A stretch of DNA of 64,000 nucleotides from assembly GCF_018687715.1 (NCBI RefSeq), contig NC_056758.1:3286001-3350000 (forward strand), read 5' to 3'. Both the position numbers and the translations under genes were made by a program. Shown here in pieces: positions 1-10,959 of this stretch (its first letter is position 1; every line of letters begins with the position of its first letter). The notes under the pieces are model-generated. The model was not told the origin of the DNA. It searched no databases and worked only from the letters and a program-made list of their open reading frames with translations. This DNA is from Carya illinoinensis. Taxonomy: Eukaryota > Streptophyta > Magnoliopsida > Fagales > Juglandaceae.

Positions 1-1360
1 TATTTTTCTTGTAGCTCTAATTAGTCTATAAAAGCCATTAATGAGGGATTCTTTGACACAAAATTCATCAGTTATGAACTCCTAAAATGTATATATATAA
101 TTTGACATGCATGCAATTTTTCTTCGGAATCATATCCCTTAAAGATATTGTTTGAACTCTAGGATCTAGTATATAAGAGAGTAACACATAAAGTGAGCTC
201 CGCAATATTTATAATTTTATATAGCAATTATAGCCGCTTGAAAATTTCAGTAAGACGGCTATAAATATTGTAGAGTATATTTAATTAAAATGTATATATT
301 TCTCTCACTCTAAAATTTATTCACTTTTTCAAAACTTTTCATATCATCTCATCTTATCTTATCTCATCTAATCATTACAACTTTTTCAAATTTATATACA
401 AAATAAAATAAACAATTCAACTTTTATAAATTTCAATATAAAAATAATATTAAAATAATATATTCTAATAATATTTTATTCAATTTTTAACTTTAATCTC
501 AACTCATCTCATCTCTCATCTCTGAAAACAAACGAGGTTAGAGTTTGAACAAAAACTTTATATATAAATATATATGACTAGAATGAGAAACTTTAATATT
601 CTACTTTTTTCTTATTTTGATAAAAGTGGTGGTGGGTTTCAAACTCAAATTTTTCATTTGAAAAATCGGATCATATAACATCAGACCATCAAGCAGCTTC
701 AAGCTCTTGACTCAATATTCTACTGGTCTTTGGTATAACGTGATCTATACTTCTGTTTGGATCAAATGTAATTGATGTTTGCATGTTCAAAAACTATTAT
801 TTTTTGTTCTTTTTACAAGCACCAAACTCCATATATAATTACATACAAGGCTAGACACGGTGAGAAAATTGATCATTCCGTTCACATTTCCAATTATCCC
901 ATTCACACGCATTCTAAAAGAATCATAATATTGTAGAACTTTCGGGTGGATAATTCAGTGTTCATACGTGTCAGCTTTCATTCATTCTTAGAACGAGAAG
1001 CTGCTTTTTCTACACATAAACGTCCTTGACTGGTCATTATAATTAAGCTCCCTGTCGGCTGTTGGTTAAACCGGCCCACAAGTTACTCAATTTTGCTTTT
1101 CCTAGTCAAATGTTGTAATTAATTACCAATAAGCGGAATAAAGTAATTAAGAAGAATAGAACGGGTCTAATTTCTTGCTCTCAATAGGACTTTGCCAACT
1201 ATATATCATGCATTGAAGATATATAAATTTACTTAATAAACAGTGTAAAGATCGAAAAGACGTATTCAAATATCTTAGAGTAAGAAGTAAATAAACATAT
1301 GAAATGAGTTTTACTGCTAGATGAGTGTTTAGTGAGTAGTTAACCTATCGAGACCGGAGT
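1..1360. other. AT-rich intergenic DNA, no gene seen
   Basis: I see no coding segment here on either strand. In particular there is no PP2/Nictaba-domain exon on the minus strand that could complete the truncated F-box copy just to the right. A CTCATCTCATC-type dispersed repeat occupies about 345-538. Confidence 0.6.
345..538 (+). repeat. Dispersed CTCATCTCATC repeat, copy 1
   Basis: This AT-rich stretch of about 190 bp starts with repeated CATCTCATCTTATC motifs and has an AATAATATT-rich core. It ends with more CTCATCTCATC followed by AAACAAACGAGG. The same order (CTCATC block, ATTACAACTTTTTCAAATT, AT core, CTCATC block) recurs at 33888-34070 and, inverted, at 5055-5215. This is most likely a MITE-like non-autonomous element. 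Confidence 0.6.
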
Positions 1361-1555
1361 TTAATTTGAAGAAGTAGGTCCATAGAATCTTAACTTGAAA
1401 AGGTTTCCCCACATCAAAATAAAAAAAATATTATTGATTGGTAAATATATATGTATTAGGAGTCTCGACATAAAATTTGGAATGATAATTAATATTATAC
1501 TGTTATTTTTGTTAAATATTTTAAAATAAATCATCCCCATAATAATAGAATTTAC

Positions 1556-1819
1556 CTTTCTATCTCCATCAATTAGCTGTGGATTACTTAACCTGGCGAA
1601 TAACTCTTTCTTGGACGAATAAACAAAAGGAGAGACTAATCTGGAGAGAATTTCTTCATAGTTTGGTGGCAGAAATTTCTCCCAAACAGTGTCTGAATCG
1701 GCCACGAAACGGATCAGTGAAGAGAGCAGTACTGATCGGCACACATCTTGAGGAGATGTCAAAGACATAATCTGTGTAAAACAATCTTCAGGCAACAGAT
1801 CCAAAGTGCTTTCACTCAT
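1556..1819 (-). pseudogene. Truncated F-box/PP2-B copy, first exon only
   Basis: This 88-codon exon begins at ATG 1819 and ends at a good donor (AAAG then GTAAAT, G at 1555). It encodes an F-box (LLPEDCFTQIMSLTSPQDVCR, residues about 8-28, and the conserved DTVWEKFLP, about 43-51). It ends with NPQLIDGDRK, the usual end of exon 1 in PP2-B genes. It is clearly related to exon 1 of the intact neighbour at 2939-4025 on the same strand, so the two arose by tandem duplication. The PP2 (Nictaba-like) exons expected downstream, below position 1555, are not found. Either the gene lost its lectin half or those exons lie beyond the window start. I favour a truncated pseudogene; a short F-box-only protein reading into the intron to 1361 is possible but less likely. 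Confidence 0.7.
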
Positions 1820-2172
1820 ATTTTTACTTGACTCTCTCTTTTTAATACAAAGCGTATTTGTATCTGATGCGTTCAAAGTCACAAACTCGACCTTCTTTAT
1901 ATACACATCCAGTATGTCCCAGATGGTCCAACAGTATCGTTAATATGACGACATAATTTCTTGGCACTGTTTAAAATGACAACATGAAGGGAACACATGA
2001 TGAGGACATCGCAGAAATCTAAGACGATTGATTATTTCTAAGACGACTCGTCAACGTCATATCTATAGACGAGTTGGAAGAAGTTTCAATCCAATTTAGA
2101 GAGAATTTATCCGGAATTAAATTTCAAGGAGTCGTCAAAATCAAGCACGCTATATACTTATGTCATTTGTGT

Positions 2173-2511
2173 TGAGTAATAATTTAATATTGTCTGTGGA
2201 CAATATCTTAGACATATTTATAAAGAATGAGCCACTCTCTTTTGTTGAATCGGTTTTATGAGATGAGTTAAACTCATAAATTTCTTCATGGTATCAGAAC
2301 CTGCCATAGGATGAATAGGAATTCACACTAATTACCCTATAACAAAGACTAAGAAAAATACTGACCTGTACGTGAGGAACAATATTAATGAATAATTCTA
2401 CATTTTGTTTGTGGACAAGGTCTTTAACATGTTTATAAGAAATGAGTAATCCTCTCTTACTCTCTTATTAAATTGATTTTATGAAATGAGTTAGGCTCAT
2501 AAATTTCTTCA
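2173..2511 (+). mobile_element. TRIM-like element (two short LTRs around a PBS)
   Basis: Two direct repeats of about 115-125 bp (about 2173-2288 and 2389-2511) share TGTGGACAA, ATTTATAA and a conserved end, ACTCATAAATTTCTTCA. Right after the first copy is TGGTATCAGAACC at 2289, which matches an initiator Met-tRNA primer-binding site. Only about 100 bp separate the repeats and nothing in them is coding. This is the plan of a terminal-repeat retrotransposon in miniature. The copies have diverged and I see no clear target-site duplication. Confidence 0.55.
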
Positions 2512-2938
2512 ATTTAATGTTACTAATTGTTTTCGTTCTCTTTTAAAAAGCAATGAAAAATGAGAGCTATAATTTGAGAAAGAGAGGATGGAAAGATGAG
2601 GATTGAGGACCACAAACATAAGTTGGAACTCTATTCAAAACTTTAGGATAACTTACTTGAACTCAATTCAAGTGGCTTTGTGTAAGCAGAATAAATTATT
2701 AGCACATGAGTTTCCTTCCTCCTGTCTTGTATTCCAAAAGGAATAGTCCTTTGTCTTCTTGTATAAAATGTGCACACTGAACAGAATTTCCTTTTTCTAC
2801 ATAATTCCCACTCTCTATCAATAAAGGGGACAAAAAATAAAAATAAATAAAAAAATCAATTGAAACACCTAATTTGTACCTATACCCTTTGTACTTTTCT
2901 ATTTTATCTCCCTCACTTCAAAGCAAATTAACAATCTT

Positions 2939-4025
2939 TCAATACTCTTTAGGCCTTAATTCAATTCCTTCAATGACAAGTCCTCCTTTCAATTGATGTC
3001 CCTTAAGCTCCATCAAACTCATATTCACCTCCTCTGAAGCATCACTACTAAAGAACTCGCCCAGCTCTATCTCCATCCATCCATCCTCTCTTTTACATGG
3101 GACTCGTCCGTCTCCTTCTCCTACTCTCTTTCCCAAAATTTCGATGCGGTTCTTATAAAATAGGCACTCCATTTGCTGTTTCTTCTGATCCCCACGAGTT
3201 AGATATGCTGTGCCATTGAATAGCCTGTTCCCAACTGAGACTGATATTTCAGATGGTATTGAATCCAGCCCATATGCACGATCACAGGTTTGCAATACAA
3301 GATAAGCACCATATGTTGTGTTTGGTGACAGACTTTGAGTTCTGATTTTTCCATGAATTTCTAACCAGCTTGTTGTTCTGAGCTCAGCCACTTCCGAGAA
3401 CCTGATGAAAAAAAAAAACATGAGTACTTCTGGATGCTTAGTTTTTGTCCTCATGATGCTAATATTATCAAATCCTAAAGGTGATTTTAAGAGAAGAGAA
3501 ACCTTGATTCTGGGACAGATCTCCAGCTCCAACACATGGGTTCATCGCTCCCTGTTATGGAAATTTCTCTTGCAGACAGCATATAGGATATTTTGCCAGA
3601 TGATTTGTCTAGCTTAAAGCTCTGCATTATGTGGAACATAGAACAAACAGGGATGTCAGATGTGTATATAAGAGATGTATATACAACAGGTAGAGAGGGA
3701 GATCTTTAATCCATGAGAAGGGAGAAGATTTTTAGACGGAAATCATTCCAAATCGTACCTTTTTGCCACCGTCTATGAGAACCGGATTGCAGAGAAGAAG
3801 AAAAAGCTCCTTCATTGCAGAAAACGTCAAAGGAGTGACCAACCTCGAGACAACATCCCTATACTCAGCCGGCAAAAACCTCTTCCACACAACATCGGAC
3901 TCTGCCGCAGAACGAAAGGTGGATGACACTATTGAAGATCTGCATGCGTCTGATGGAGAGGTGTTCGACAGAATTGTGGACACACAGTCTATTGGCAACA
4001 TCTCTATGTCCATCCCTCTGCCCAT
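2939..4025 (-). CDS. F-box protein PP2-B type (SCF substrate receptor with Nictaba-like lectin domain)
   Basis: The three exons, read leftwards, are 4025-3759, 3621-3503 and 3401-2939. All joins are GT-AG and keep frame, giving 282 aa, the usual length for the family. Residues about 10-50 form an F-box (MLPIDCVSTILSNTSPSDACR, then SDVVWKRFLP). Exon 2 supplies the start of the PP2 domain (SFKLDKSSGK, SYMLSAREISI, CWSW). Exon 3 supplies the rest, including FSEVAEL, SWLEIHGKI, YGAYLVL, DGWMEIELGEFF and VEGIELRPK. F-box PP2-B proteins bind SKP1 in an SCF ubiquitin ligase, and the lectin-like half is thought to bind glycoprotein targets. The start is placed at ATG 4025; an open frame extends four codons upstream but with a GTG. 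No disruption is seen. A truncated paralogue lies 1.1 kb away on the same strand. Confidence 0.9.
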
Positions 4026-4775
4026 TGAATTTGACACAAAAATCCTGAGAACTGAGAACCAAAACCAGTAGGGTCTTTGAGTTTTGGGTTTCTGGGTCCT
4101 AATTCTGATCTGCTTGTGATATTTGTATACATTGATTGTATATATACACGAAAGCTTTTAAACTATTGTAAGTCTTGGTCAAGATTTAGACGCGCTGAAT
4201 AGAATTAGCAAAAGTGTTAGCATGAACCAGATGTCAGACATCGAATTCGGGAAAAAGTGATCGTGTTTGTATTGGATTTGACCATTACTATCCATAGTTG
4301 AAGTTGGACTACACGGAGTATGAGTTAATTTATTCCCAAATGGTGGCAGCAAGTTTCGTAGAAAATGGCTTAGACCGTGCGTGGTGGTATGAAGTCATTC
4401 GGCGTCTCGACTTGAACAGGACAGCTTTAGCTCAGGGCCCAGGCTCAGCTACATACACAAGTTGTTCCCCGAAGGATCCAGCTGTTCTATCATCCATTTG
4501 GCAAGTGGAGGAGGTTCCAACCAAGAATAATTATTGGAAAATGTTTTGTTTGCATGACAATGTAAACCATTTGAGCAAATTGCAAAGCTTTTTTTTTTTT
4601 TTCTTTTTTTTTTTTCAATTTTTGTTAATTTATCAAAGAAAAAATCATTTTATCTAACTGATTTATGCCCTCTGGCATGATCCAATATTAGGCTTCACCC
4701 AGTACAAACATGTAATAAGATGATATTGGTATACCATGTCAGGATGTTAGGGTAAGAATACCATATTATTCATAT

Positions 4776-4945
4776 GAGTTTTGCTACGTACAAGCATAAT
4801 TGCATATTAATCTGTATATTAATACTGATTCATTCATATTCAAAATTTAAATTAACATTGTTTTTAATCAAATCTACTTTTGACCAATCAAATTAGATTG
4901 ATATATATATTAGTACACAATTATACTTGCAAGTAGATTTTTTCT
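4776..4945 (+). repeat. MITE-like repeat with imperfect terminal inverted repeats, copy 1
   Basis: The element begins GAGTTTTGCTACGTACAAGC and ends near ACAATTATACTTGCAAGTAG. The two ends are imperfect inverted repeats (ACAAGCATAATTGC against GCAAGTATAATTGT). Related copies lie at about 46156-46318 (same orientation) and 6118-6282 (inverted). No coding capacity. Confidence 0.6.
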
Positions 4946-5054
4946 ATTCATATTTCGAGAGTTTCCAATAATAAGAGCAACCCGCTCGCCCATATTCCAA
5001 TCTTGTACATAAATGAATACTTCAAATTTTGAATGGCAGATTGATTTAGATTTA

Positions 5055-5215
5055 AAGATGAGATGAGATGAGAAAGTTTTAGATAAAAGATGAAAGTTGA
5101 ATAAAATATTATTATAATATTTTTTTTATTATTATTATTTTGAAATTTGAAAAAGTTAAATTATTTATTATATTTTGTAAAATAATTTTATAAAATTGTA
5201 ATAATGAAATGAGAT
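5055..5215 (-). repeat. Dispersed CTCATCTCATC repeat, copy 2 (inverted)
   Basis: GATGAGATGAGATGAGA at 5057 opens an AT-rich block that ends with AAATTGTAATAATGAAATGAGATT. This is the reverse complement of the order seen at 345-538 and 33888-34070. Confidence 0.55.
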
Positions 5216-6117
5216 TAAACGCTTTCCGAATCCAATCAAACCACCTGGATTTGAAAGAGTAGTTGATGATATATCAACTTGAGGTGTATTTTCAACTCTC
5301 TCCGATAGGTTAGCAATCAAATTGCTGGTTGAAGGAAAGCAAACAAGTAATTAAAAATTGCTATCTTTTGTCGTTACTTTTGTTGGGTTAAGGAGAAAGA
5401 AAGTCGTTAAATTTTAAAAATAAGAATTAGAATTAAATGTTGTAGGGTCTTCTCTCCATACCATGTAATTCAGATGGAAAATTGAAGAGAAGTTGATTCC
5501 ATTCGTTTTCTTTAGCACTATAGAACGTCATGAAATGTCAAATTAATTAGCTTTGGTCAGTCATTTATGAGGAGATGGGAGCCTCCACCCATTTGAATAG
5601 AGCACAATACATCACGGCATATGCTGGCAAACTTTAATTGGAGGCCCATTAAAATATCACCTAATCCCAAATATATGGGCCCACGAACTTGTTCTTTGGG
5701 CTGCATCAATCAATATTAAAGAAGACATTTCCACATATATTGATTTTGTAAAACATTGAAACCATTTTCGGTGCAAAGACATCCAAACTATCCTTGTACT
5801 AGATTTATTAAATAAGCAAATAAATAAATATCTATAATTTTATTAAAAAAAGACATCACTTATGAAGAAAATATAAAATATAAATATTGTTCAAATCACA
5901 ATTTTTCGTACCACGTTTTGCACCAACTCCAATGAGATCAATCTGACCTTGGTTAATGATCTTAAAAACTAGCTCATATCAAATTATTAGAATCTTGACA
6001 TTTTATACAAGTTTTTTTGTTAAAAAAGTAAATAAGAATAGCTTTTTTTAACACTTTTTATGATAGGGTTTACCTTTAGAATATGTACAAATCATTATCC
6101 TTTAGATTTAAAAATTC

Positions 6118-6282
6118 TAATTATAAGTATAACTATTTACTAATATATATATCAATATAATATGATTAGTCAAAAAATAAATTTTATTGAAAACAGTACT
6201 AATTTAAATTTTGAATATAAATAAATAAGTTTTGATACGTAAATTAGCACGCAATTTTGTTTATATAAAACTCATTTCGATT
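6118..6282 (-). repeat. MITE-like repeat, copy 3 (inverted)
   Basis: AAGTATAACTATTTACTAATATAT at the left and TACGTAAATTAGCACGCAATTTTG then AAAACTCATT at the right correspond to the reverse complement of the element at 4776-4945. It is more diverged than the other two copies. Confidence 0.45.
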
Positions 6283-6339
6283 ATATCAATATGATTTTAG
6301 TTGGTGCTTCCACTCTATGCCAACTACATATACATAAAA

Positions 6340-6362
6340 TATATATATATATATATATATAT
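6340..6362. repeat. (AT)n microsatellite
   Basis: About eleven AT units in an AT-rich intergenic setting. Confidence 0.9.
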
Positions 6363-7299
6363 TAAAGAAGCACCATTGAATCATGCTCCATACGAATTTC
6401 ATTTGAGTTAGACGGTAGTAAAGAATTTGAGTTCCTCTTTGGACAAGTCCATCCTATAGAAGGGGTTTATCGGTGACCAATGATAAAATGACACCTCAGC
6501 ATGCACATCATCTAAGCCTAAATCTGGTCGCACCATAGCAAGGGCATTTGGGACAGATTACAGAAATCCCACTTAGAACAGAAACCCTTTGCTTGTTTTT
6601 ATCAAAAATCCATTCGAAAGAAAATGCACCCACCACGCCGCACGCCAGTGAAGGAGATCCAAACTAGACCAGTGCACCTCTTCTGGCGTACCCCAACGTA
6701 GTCACATAGACCATCACGGTAGATGCCTTCCAGACCTACCACGCTATCAATCTGACTGCCCATTCCTTCTTCTTTATCAACCTCTTTCTGGGTAGAGAAT
6801 GGTAGATTATATGCTCTGTTTTCAAAACTCAAATCACATTTCAGTTCTTCACATCCTCTGAGTTGAGATTATATGCTCTGTTTTTTGTTATGGGTTTTTG
6901 GAGGATGCAATGCAAGACAATTCTACTCTACCAAATACTGCTTAGTCAAATAGCCTATTCTTAAGATTACTATGCAAATGCCAACACTCGAGAAAATGAA
7001 AGCTTTACTAATCCAAGTTATCTCCAAGGAGAGCATCAAGCCCTCTTCTCCAACTCCACCCCACCTCCACCATTACCAGCTCTTCTTTCTCGATCAAATA
7101 GCACCCCACTTTTTATGCCTTTGGTTCTCTTCTTCCCTAATTTAAAAGCGCATAACGGTCTAACCAACTTAGAGGTTTGTGTTCGATGCGCCCGCAATAG
7201 CGGTAGTTAGAGCCATATACACTAAAAATAGTGAATATCCAAGATGCCCAATGCATGTCGAGGCCTTGTCAGCTTTCATATGGACCCGTTTTGGTTTCA

Positions 7300-7371
7300 G
7301 AGAGAGAGAGAGAGAGAGAGACGTAGAGAATCGTGGGGAAGAAAATGTTTCCCCTGGGGGGGGGGGGGGGG
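7300..7371. repeat. (GA)n microsatellite and G16 homopolymer
   Basis: (AG)10 lies at 7301-7320 and sixteen consecutive G lie at 7356-7371. Such tracts are prone to length errors in sequencing. Confidence 0.85.
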
Positions 7372-7739
7372 AAGGCGCAGGAGTTAATCAGGGGAAGAAG
7401 AAATGTTTTCAGAGAGGGGGATGAAGAGGCTGGAAATTGTTTTTTCCTCTTAATCGCATCACACAACAGTGTGGGTGTGTAGTCTGCGTGGCATGTTTTA
7501 CTTGGACTCTATTATTTGGAAAAAAACGGAGTAACCTGTGTGAAGTTTTTCTCAAAGAAATTATATTCCTATTGTCTCTAACATGTATTCACATTCACTA
7601 AAGAAAAAATGAAAGAAACTGTTCAATATTCTTTAACTAGAATCTTGACAATAAATTAGTTTCTCTTTGGTGCCTTCTGGTCAATTCTCTCTCACTCTCG
7701 CAGCTGGTCTCAGTTATTACCCATACTCCCTGGTTTCCC

Positions 7740-8046
7740 ATGTCAAGGTTACCTCTTTTCCATTCATGGCCGTTACCCACATCCTTAAAACCCGTCATTT
7801 CAGTATTTCCATGCTTCGCACTTCTCTCCCTTTCTAACCTCACTTCCGTTTCCATTCAAAAGCCACCTAACTCCACCTCTATGTATCCCTTCAAGAATTC
7901 ACTGCCACCATACCCCACCGCCATCACTGTCCGGAAAATTGTTTCTTCCTTCAGAAACAACGATTTTGAAGCCATATTTCCTTCCTTAGCAGCAATGCTC
8001 GTGAAGCCATAGTCGCTGTCGATGTGAAATGCCACTCTTTCGGCAG
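7740..8046 (+). pseudogene. Possible decayed N-terminal exon of an unrecognised gene
   Basis: From ATG 7766 the reading starts in a basic, Ser/Thr-rich stretch of the kind seen in organelle transit peptides (THILKTRHFSISMLRTSLPF) and meets a stop at 7835. The coding-like text continues in another frame (SNLTSVSIQKPPNSTS, TVRKIVSSFRNNDFEAIF) to a stop at 8012. It then shifts again (REAIVAVDVKCHSFG) up to a possible GT donor at 8047. Base composition and codon choice look coding, but two frame changes are needed, so it is broken if it is real. I do not recognise the family. It could also be chance in C/T-rich DNA. Confidence 0.3.
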
Positions 8047-8945
8047 GTATATTAGTTCTCACTTCCTTCTTATTATACACATTTTCGTGAGTAGTTTCTC
8101 TATAGTTTGGGCTGTTTGTTGTTGTCAGGGGTGATGCTTTGGGTTCTTTAATGGTATTTGACTTGGCAATTGAGTTAGATCCTCGTCGAAACACAGGTAG
8201 GTTATAACTTACATTGGATTCTTGGTAATACGTCGTTGTTATTTGGATATGACCCAAGGAATATTAAATTGTTCATGTTTGATGTCAGAAATTTGGCAAA
8301 GGGGGCGTCATTATACTCCCTTGATAGGAATTAAGTCTTCGCTGGTTCCATTTTCTTTGTGCTTTTGTTTGCTCGGTGAGAAAATTTTGATAAAGGAAAG
8401 ACGAGCAGAATTTTGAACATAAAAAGCCCTCATATTTAGAACAAAGCAGAAAACTCTACTCAATTTTTTTTCTAATTCACTCATTTCTTCTTTTCCCATG
8501 ACAAGAAGTAAAATAAAACACATTGCTCAAAATGTTGTGTGGAGATCGAAGTGGGTGTCTCCTCCATAGGGTTTGAAGAAGGGGCATAGCACTTCAGGTT
8601 AGATATTGCATGGAATCCAAACGATATGGAGGAGTCCATATGGTGCTTTCTTTGTGAAAGTCTCAATTATATGGAGTTAATGTAGCAAGGAGACTGTTTC
8701 TTGAGGTAAGTTTTCCCACTGTAGAACTATTATCTAAATTATTTAGCATGGAAACAAGATTACCTCTATTAGGCCCCCTACACGTGTCGAGTTTGACAAC
8801 TCAACTCACCTGCTAACCAACCAATGGATAATTTCCGTCTAGGAGACATGATGCAATATTTGTATGTGTTTCCTGGATGCAAAATTGATCGGAGTAAAGT
8901 AGGAGGTACATTATGATTTAAGAATAGGGCTCAATGCCTAGGGGT

Positions 8946-9125
8946 CATCTCATTTGTAGGTAAGGAACCCGGTGTAAAGAAGGAACTATCAACAAGAGAG
9001 CTCTTACAGCCGAGATCAAGCACTGCTGCAGAGAGATAGTGAAACCAAGCCCTTGGCACTTGTTAAAAACCATAGATAGCCTTTTAACGCTTACACACAA
9101 TGTCTGGAATCTGGATGGTTTGTAT
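8946..9125 (-). pseudogene. Old Copia RT remnant, C-terminal piece
   Basis: Read on the minus strand across two frames, this segment carries the end of a Copia reverse transcriptase palm region: a leader resembling PDSRHC, a degenerate KxxYGLKQAPRAW-type block (readable as SMVFNKCQGL) and LVSLSLCSSA. It stops abruptly at 9125, where the TSD TGTAT of the LTR element 9126-12972 begins. The missing left part of the same domain resumes at 12978-13267. It is one fragment of a single old insertion. Confidence 0.6.
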
Positions 9126-9466
9126 TGTTGAATCAACCCAAGTGTGAATGCAAATGATGTATAGCTGCTGCACATACACCGTTCGGTGCTTTGTTTTATT
9201 AGGCATCCACCCCTTAATTTCTGCAGCAGATTGATGCACCATAAGTGGCCTGCTCTCCTATAAATAGGAGAGCTTAAATGTGCAGGAAGCGGCAGTGGGG
9301 GGGAACTTATAGAGGAAGTGAGTACGTGAGTAAGAGAAAGAGAATTTATAGAGTTTTTGTAAATCTCGTATAAATTCTATAAAAGGGGTTCCAGTGGACG
9401 TAGGCAATTTACTGAACCACTTAAATATCATCTTGTGTAATTTTTGGACAGGTTGGAAGCGCAACA
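9126..9466 (+). repeat. 5' LTR of the tandem-repeat LTR element
   Basis: 341 bp, TG to CA. The promoter TATAAATA lies inside a palindrome: arms GCTCTCCTA (9252-9260) and TAGGAGAGC (9265-9273) with TAAA between. The palindrome is unchanged in the 3' LTR although the copies differ elsewhere. Confidence 0.93.
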
Positions 9467-9599
9467 ATTGGTATCAAAGCTCTGATTCAAGCTGTCCGAA
9501 AATTCAAGTTGGTCAAAATCAATTTTTGACAACTCCAGGGTGTTCCTCACATCGAGATGAATCCGTTGCCGCAAACGAAATAAAAAACGGAGGTCAGAG

Positions 9600-9890
9600 G
9601 AGTCCACAAGCGCCCCTAGAAGATTGGCACATCCACTCGCTCCACGCGCATCTGGAGGTTGAAGACGAGTGCCACTCACGCTCCACGTGCCCCCACTAGC
9701 CAACACGCACCTCCACGCGCCCCAGAGGTTGAAGAATCGTGCCACTCACGCACCTCACGCGCCCTAGAGGTGTTCCGCGCGTGTCCTCACGCGCCAGACA
9801 CACACCCACGCGTCGAACAACAACAGCGCATGTAACACACACGCCACAGACGCCACTGCCGCGCGTGCGTCTCACGCGCCAGATGATCTG
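9600..9890 (+). repeat. CACGCGCC-rich leader block
   Basis: GC-rich DNA built from repeated CACGCGCC / CTCACGCGCC words and strikingly unlike the AT-rich surroundings. It lies just inside the primer-binding site of the LTR element, so it is leader rather than protein-coding. Confidence 0.6.
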
Positions 9891-9917
9891 GACCGTCCAT
9901 TTTTTTAGATCTTTGTT

Positions 9918-10684
9918 GGGCTAGATCTAAGCCATTGAGAGTCCGATTTCAACGATCAAATAGTAATTTCCAACTATTTGGATCATTCCAGACTCATCCG
10001 TATAGTGGGAATGTTTTGAGATTCGCTATCGATACATTCGATCTGAATCGTCCACGTGTTGCAGATCATTTTGGGCTAGATCTACGCCAATTAGAGCTCC
10101 ATTGTGATGATCAAATAGTGTTGACAAACTATTTTGATCATTCTGGACTCATCCGTACGGTGGGAATGTTGAGATTCGCCATCGGTACATTTGATCTGAA
10201 CCGTCCACGAGTTGTAGATCATTTTGGGCTAGATCTATGCTAGTTGGAGTTCAATTGCGATGATCAAATAGTGCTGACAAACTATTTGGATCATTCCGGA
10301 CTCATCCGTACGATGGGAATGTTGAGATTCGCCATCGGTACATTAGATCTGAACCGTCCACGTGTTGCAGATCATTTTGGGCTAGATCTACGCCAGTTAG
10401 AGTTCAATTGCTATGATCAAATAGTGGTAACAAACTATTTAGATCATTCTGGACTTATCTGTACGGTGGGAATGTTGAGATTCGCCATCGGTATATTCGA
10501 TCTAAACCGTCCACGAGTTGCAGATCATTTTGGGCTAGATCTACGCTAGTTGGAGTTCAATTGCGATGATCAAATAGTGCTGACAAACTATTTGGATCAT
10601 TCCAGACTCATCGGTATGGTGGGAATGTTGAGATTCGCCATTGGTACTTTCGATCTGAACCGTCCATAGTTACAGATCAGTTGT
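9918..10684 (+). repeat. Tandem array of five 153-bp units
   Basis: Units begin at GGGCTAGATC (9918, 10073, 10226, 10379, 10532). The first is 155 bp and the next four are exactly 153 bp. Because 153 is a multiple of three, the array stays open in one frame over long stretches, but the apparent protein is only the repeat translated. Each unit contains an inverted repeat, GATCAAATAGT then ACTATTTGGATC. The array lies in the untranslated leader region of the non-autonomous LTR element. Confidence 0.9.
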
Positions 10685-10950
10685 GGGTTTGATCGCAGCC
10701 AGTCGGAGTCGTGACAGACTCATTTGTTTTGGGCTTGATCGCAGCCAGTTGGAGTCGTGACGGAATCATTTTTTTTGGGCTTGATCGCAACTAGTTGGAG
10801 TCGTGCCAGACTCATTTGTTTTGGTCTTGATCTCAGCCAATTGGAGTCGTGCCAGACTCATTAGTTTTGGGGCTTGATGTCAGCGAGTTGGAGTCTAATG
10901 TTGCCGGACTCAGTTCGTTTGGGCTTGATTTAAGCCAGTTGGGATCGTGA
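10685..10950 (+). repeat. Tandem array of 46-bp units, related to the 153-bp unit
   Basis: Four 46-bp units start at 10685, 10731, 10777 and 10823, followed by a diverged 52-bp unit (10869-10920) and a partial one. The core is GGGCTTGATCGCAGCCAGTT then GGAGTCGTGNCAGACTCATT. The first half matches the start of the 153-bp unit (GGGCTAGATCTACGCCAGTT), so both arrays share an ancestor. Confidence 0.85.
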
Positions 10951-10959
10951 AATTTGAGG

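Larger units (their letters stand above)
4038..6600. other. Intergenic DNA upstream of the PP2-B gene
   Basis: The stretch holds MITE-like repeats at about 4776-4945, 5055-5215 and 6118-6282 and an (AT)n tract at 6340-6362. A 119-codon plus-strand ORF at 4298-4657 ends in a poly-Phe run made by a T tract; I do not recognise its protein and see no family motif. Confidence 0.5.
6600..8930. other. Intergenic DNA with low-complexity tracts and a possible decayed gene start
   Basis: It contains a GA microsatellite (7300-7320), a G16 run (7356-7371) and a possible broken exon at 7740-8046, listed separately. Other short ORFs here show no family motif and look incidental. Confidence 0.5.

Noticed and set aside
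4298..4657. 119-codon plus-strand ORF
   Set aside because: No recognisable motif, and the tail is a T-run poly-Phe; kept only as a note in the intergenic entry.
7179..7466. ORFs across the GA and G tracts
   Set aside because: Low-complexity translation products (RERERE, GGGG) without other support.
9935..10549. Two consecutive ORFs of about 100 codons, repetitive in sequence
   Set aside because: They are the 153-bp tandem repeat read in frame; the period is a multiple of three, and no start, domain or codon bias supports a protein.
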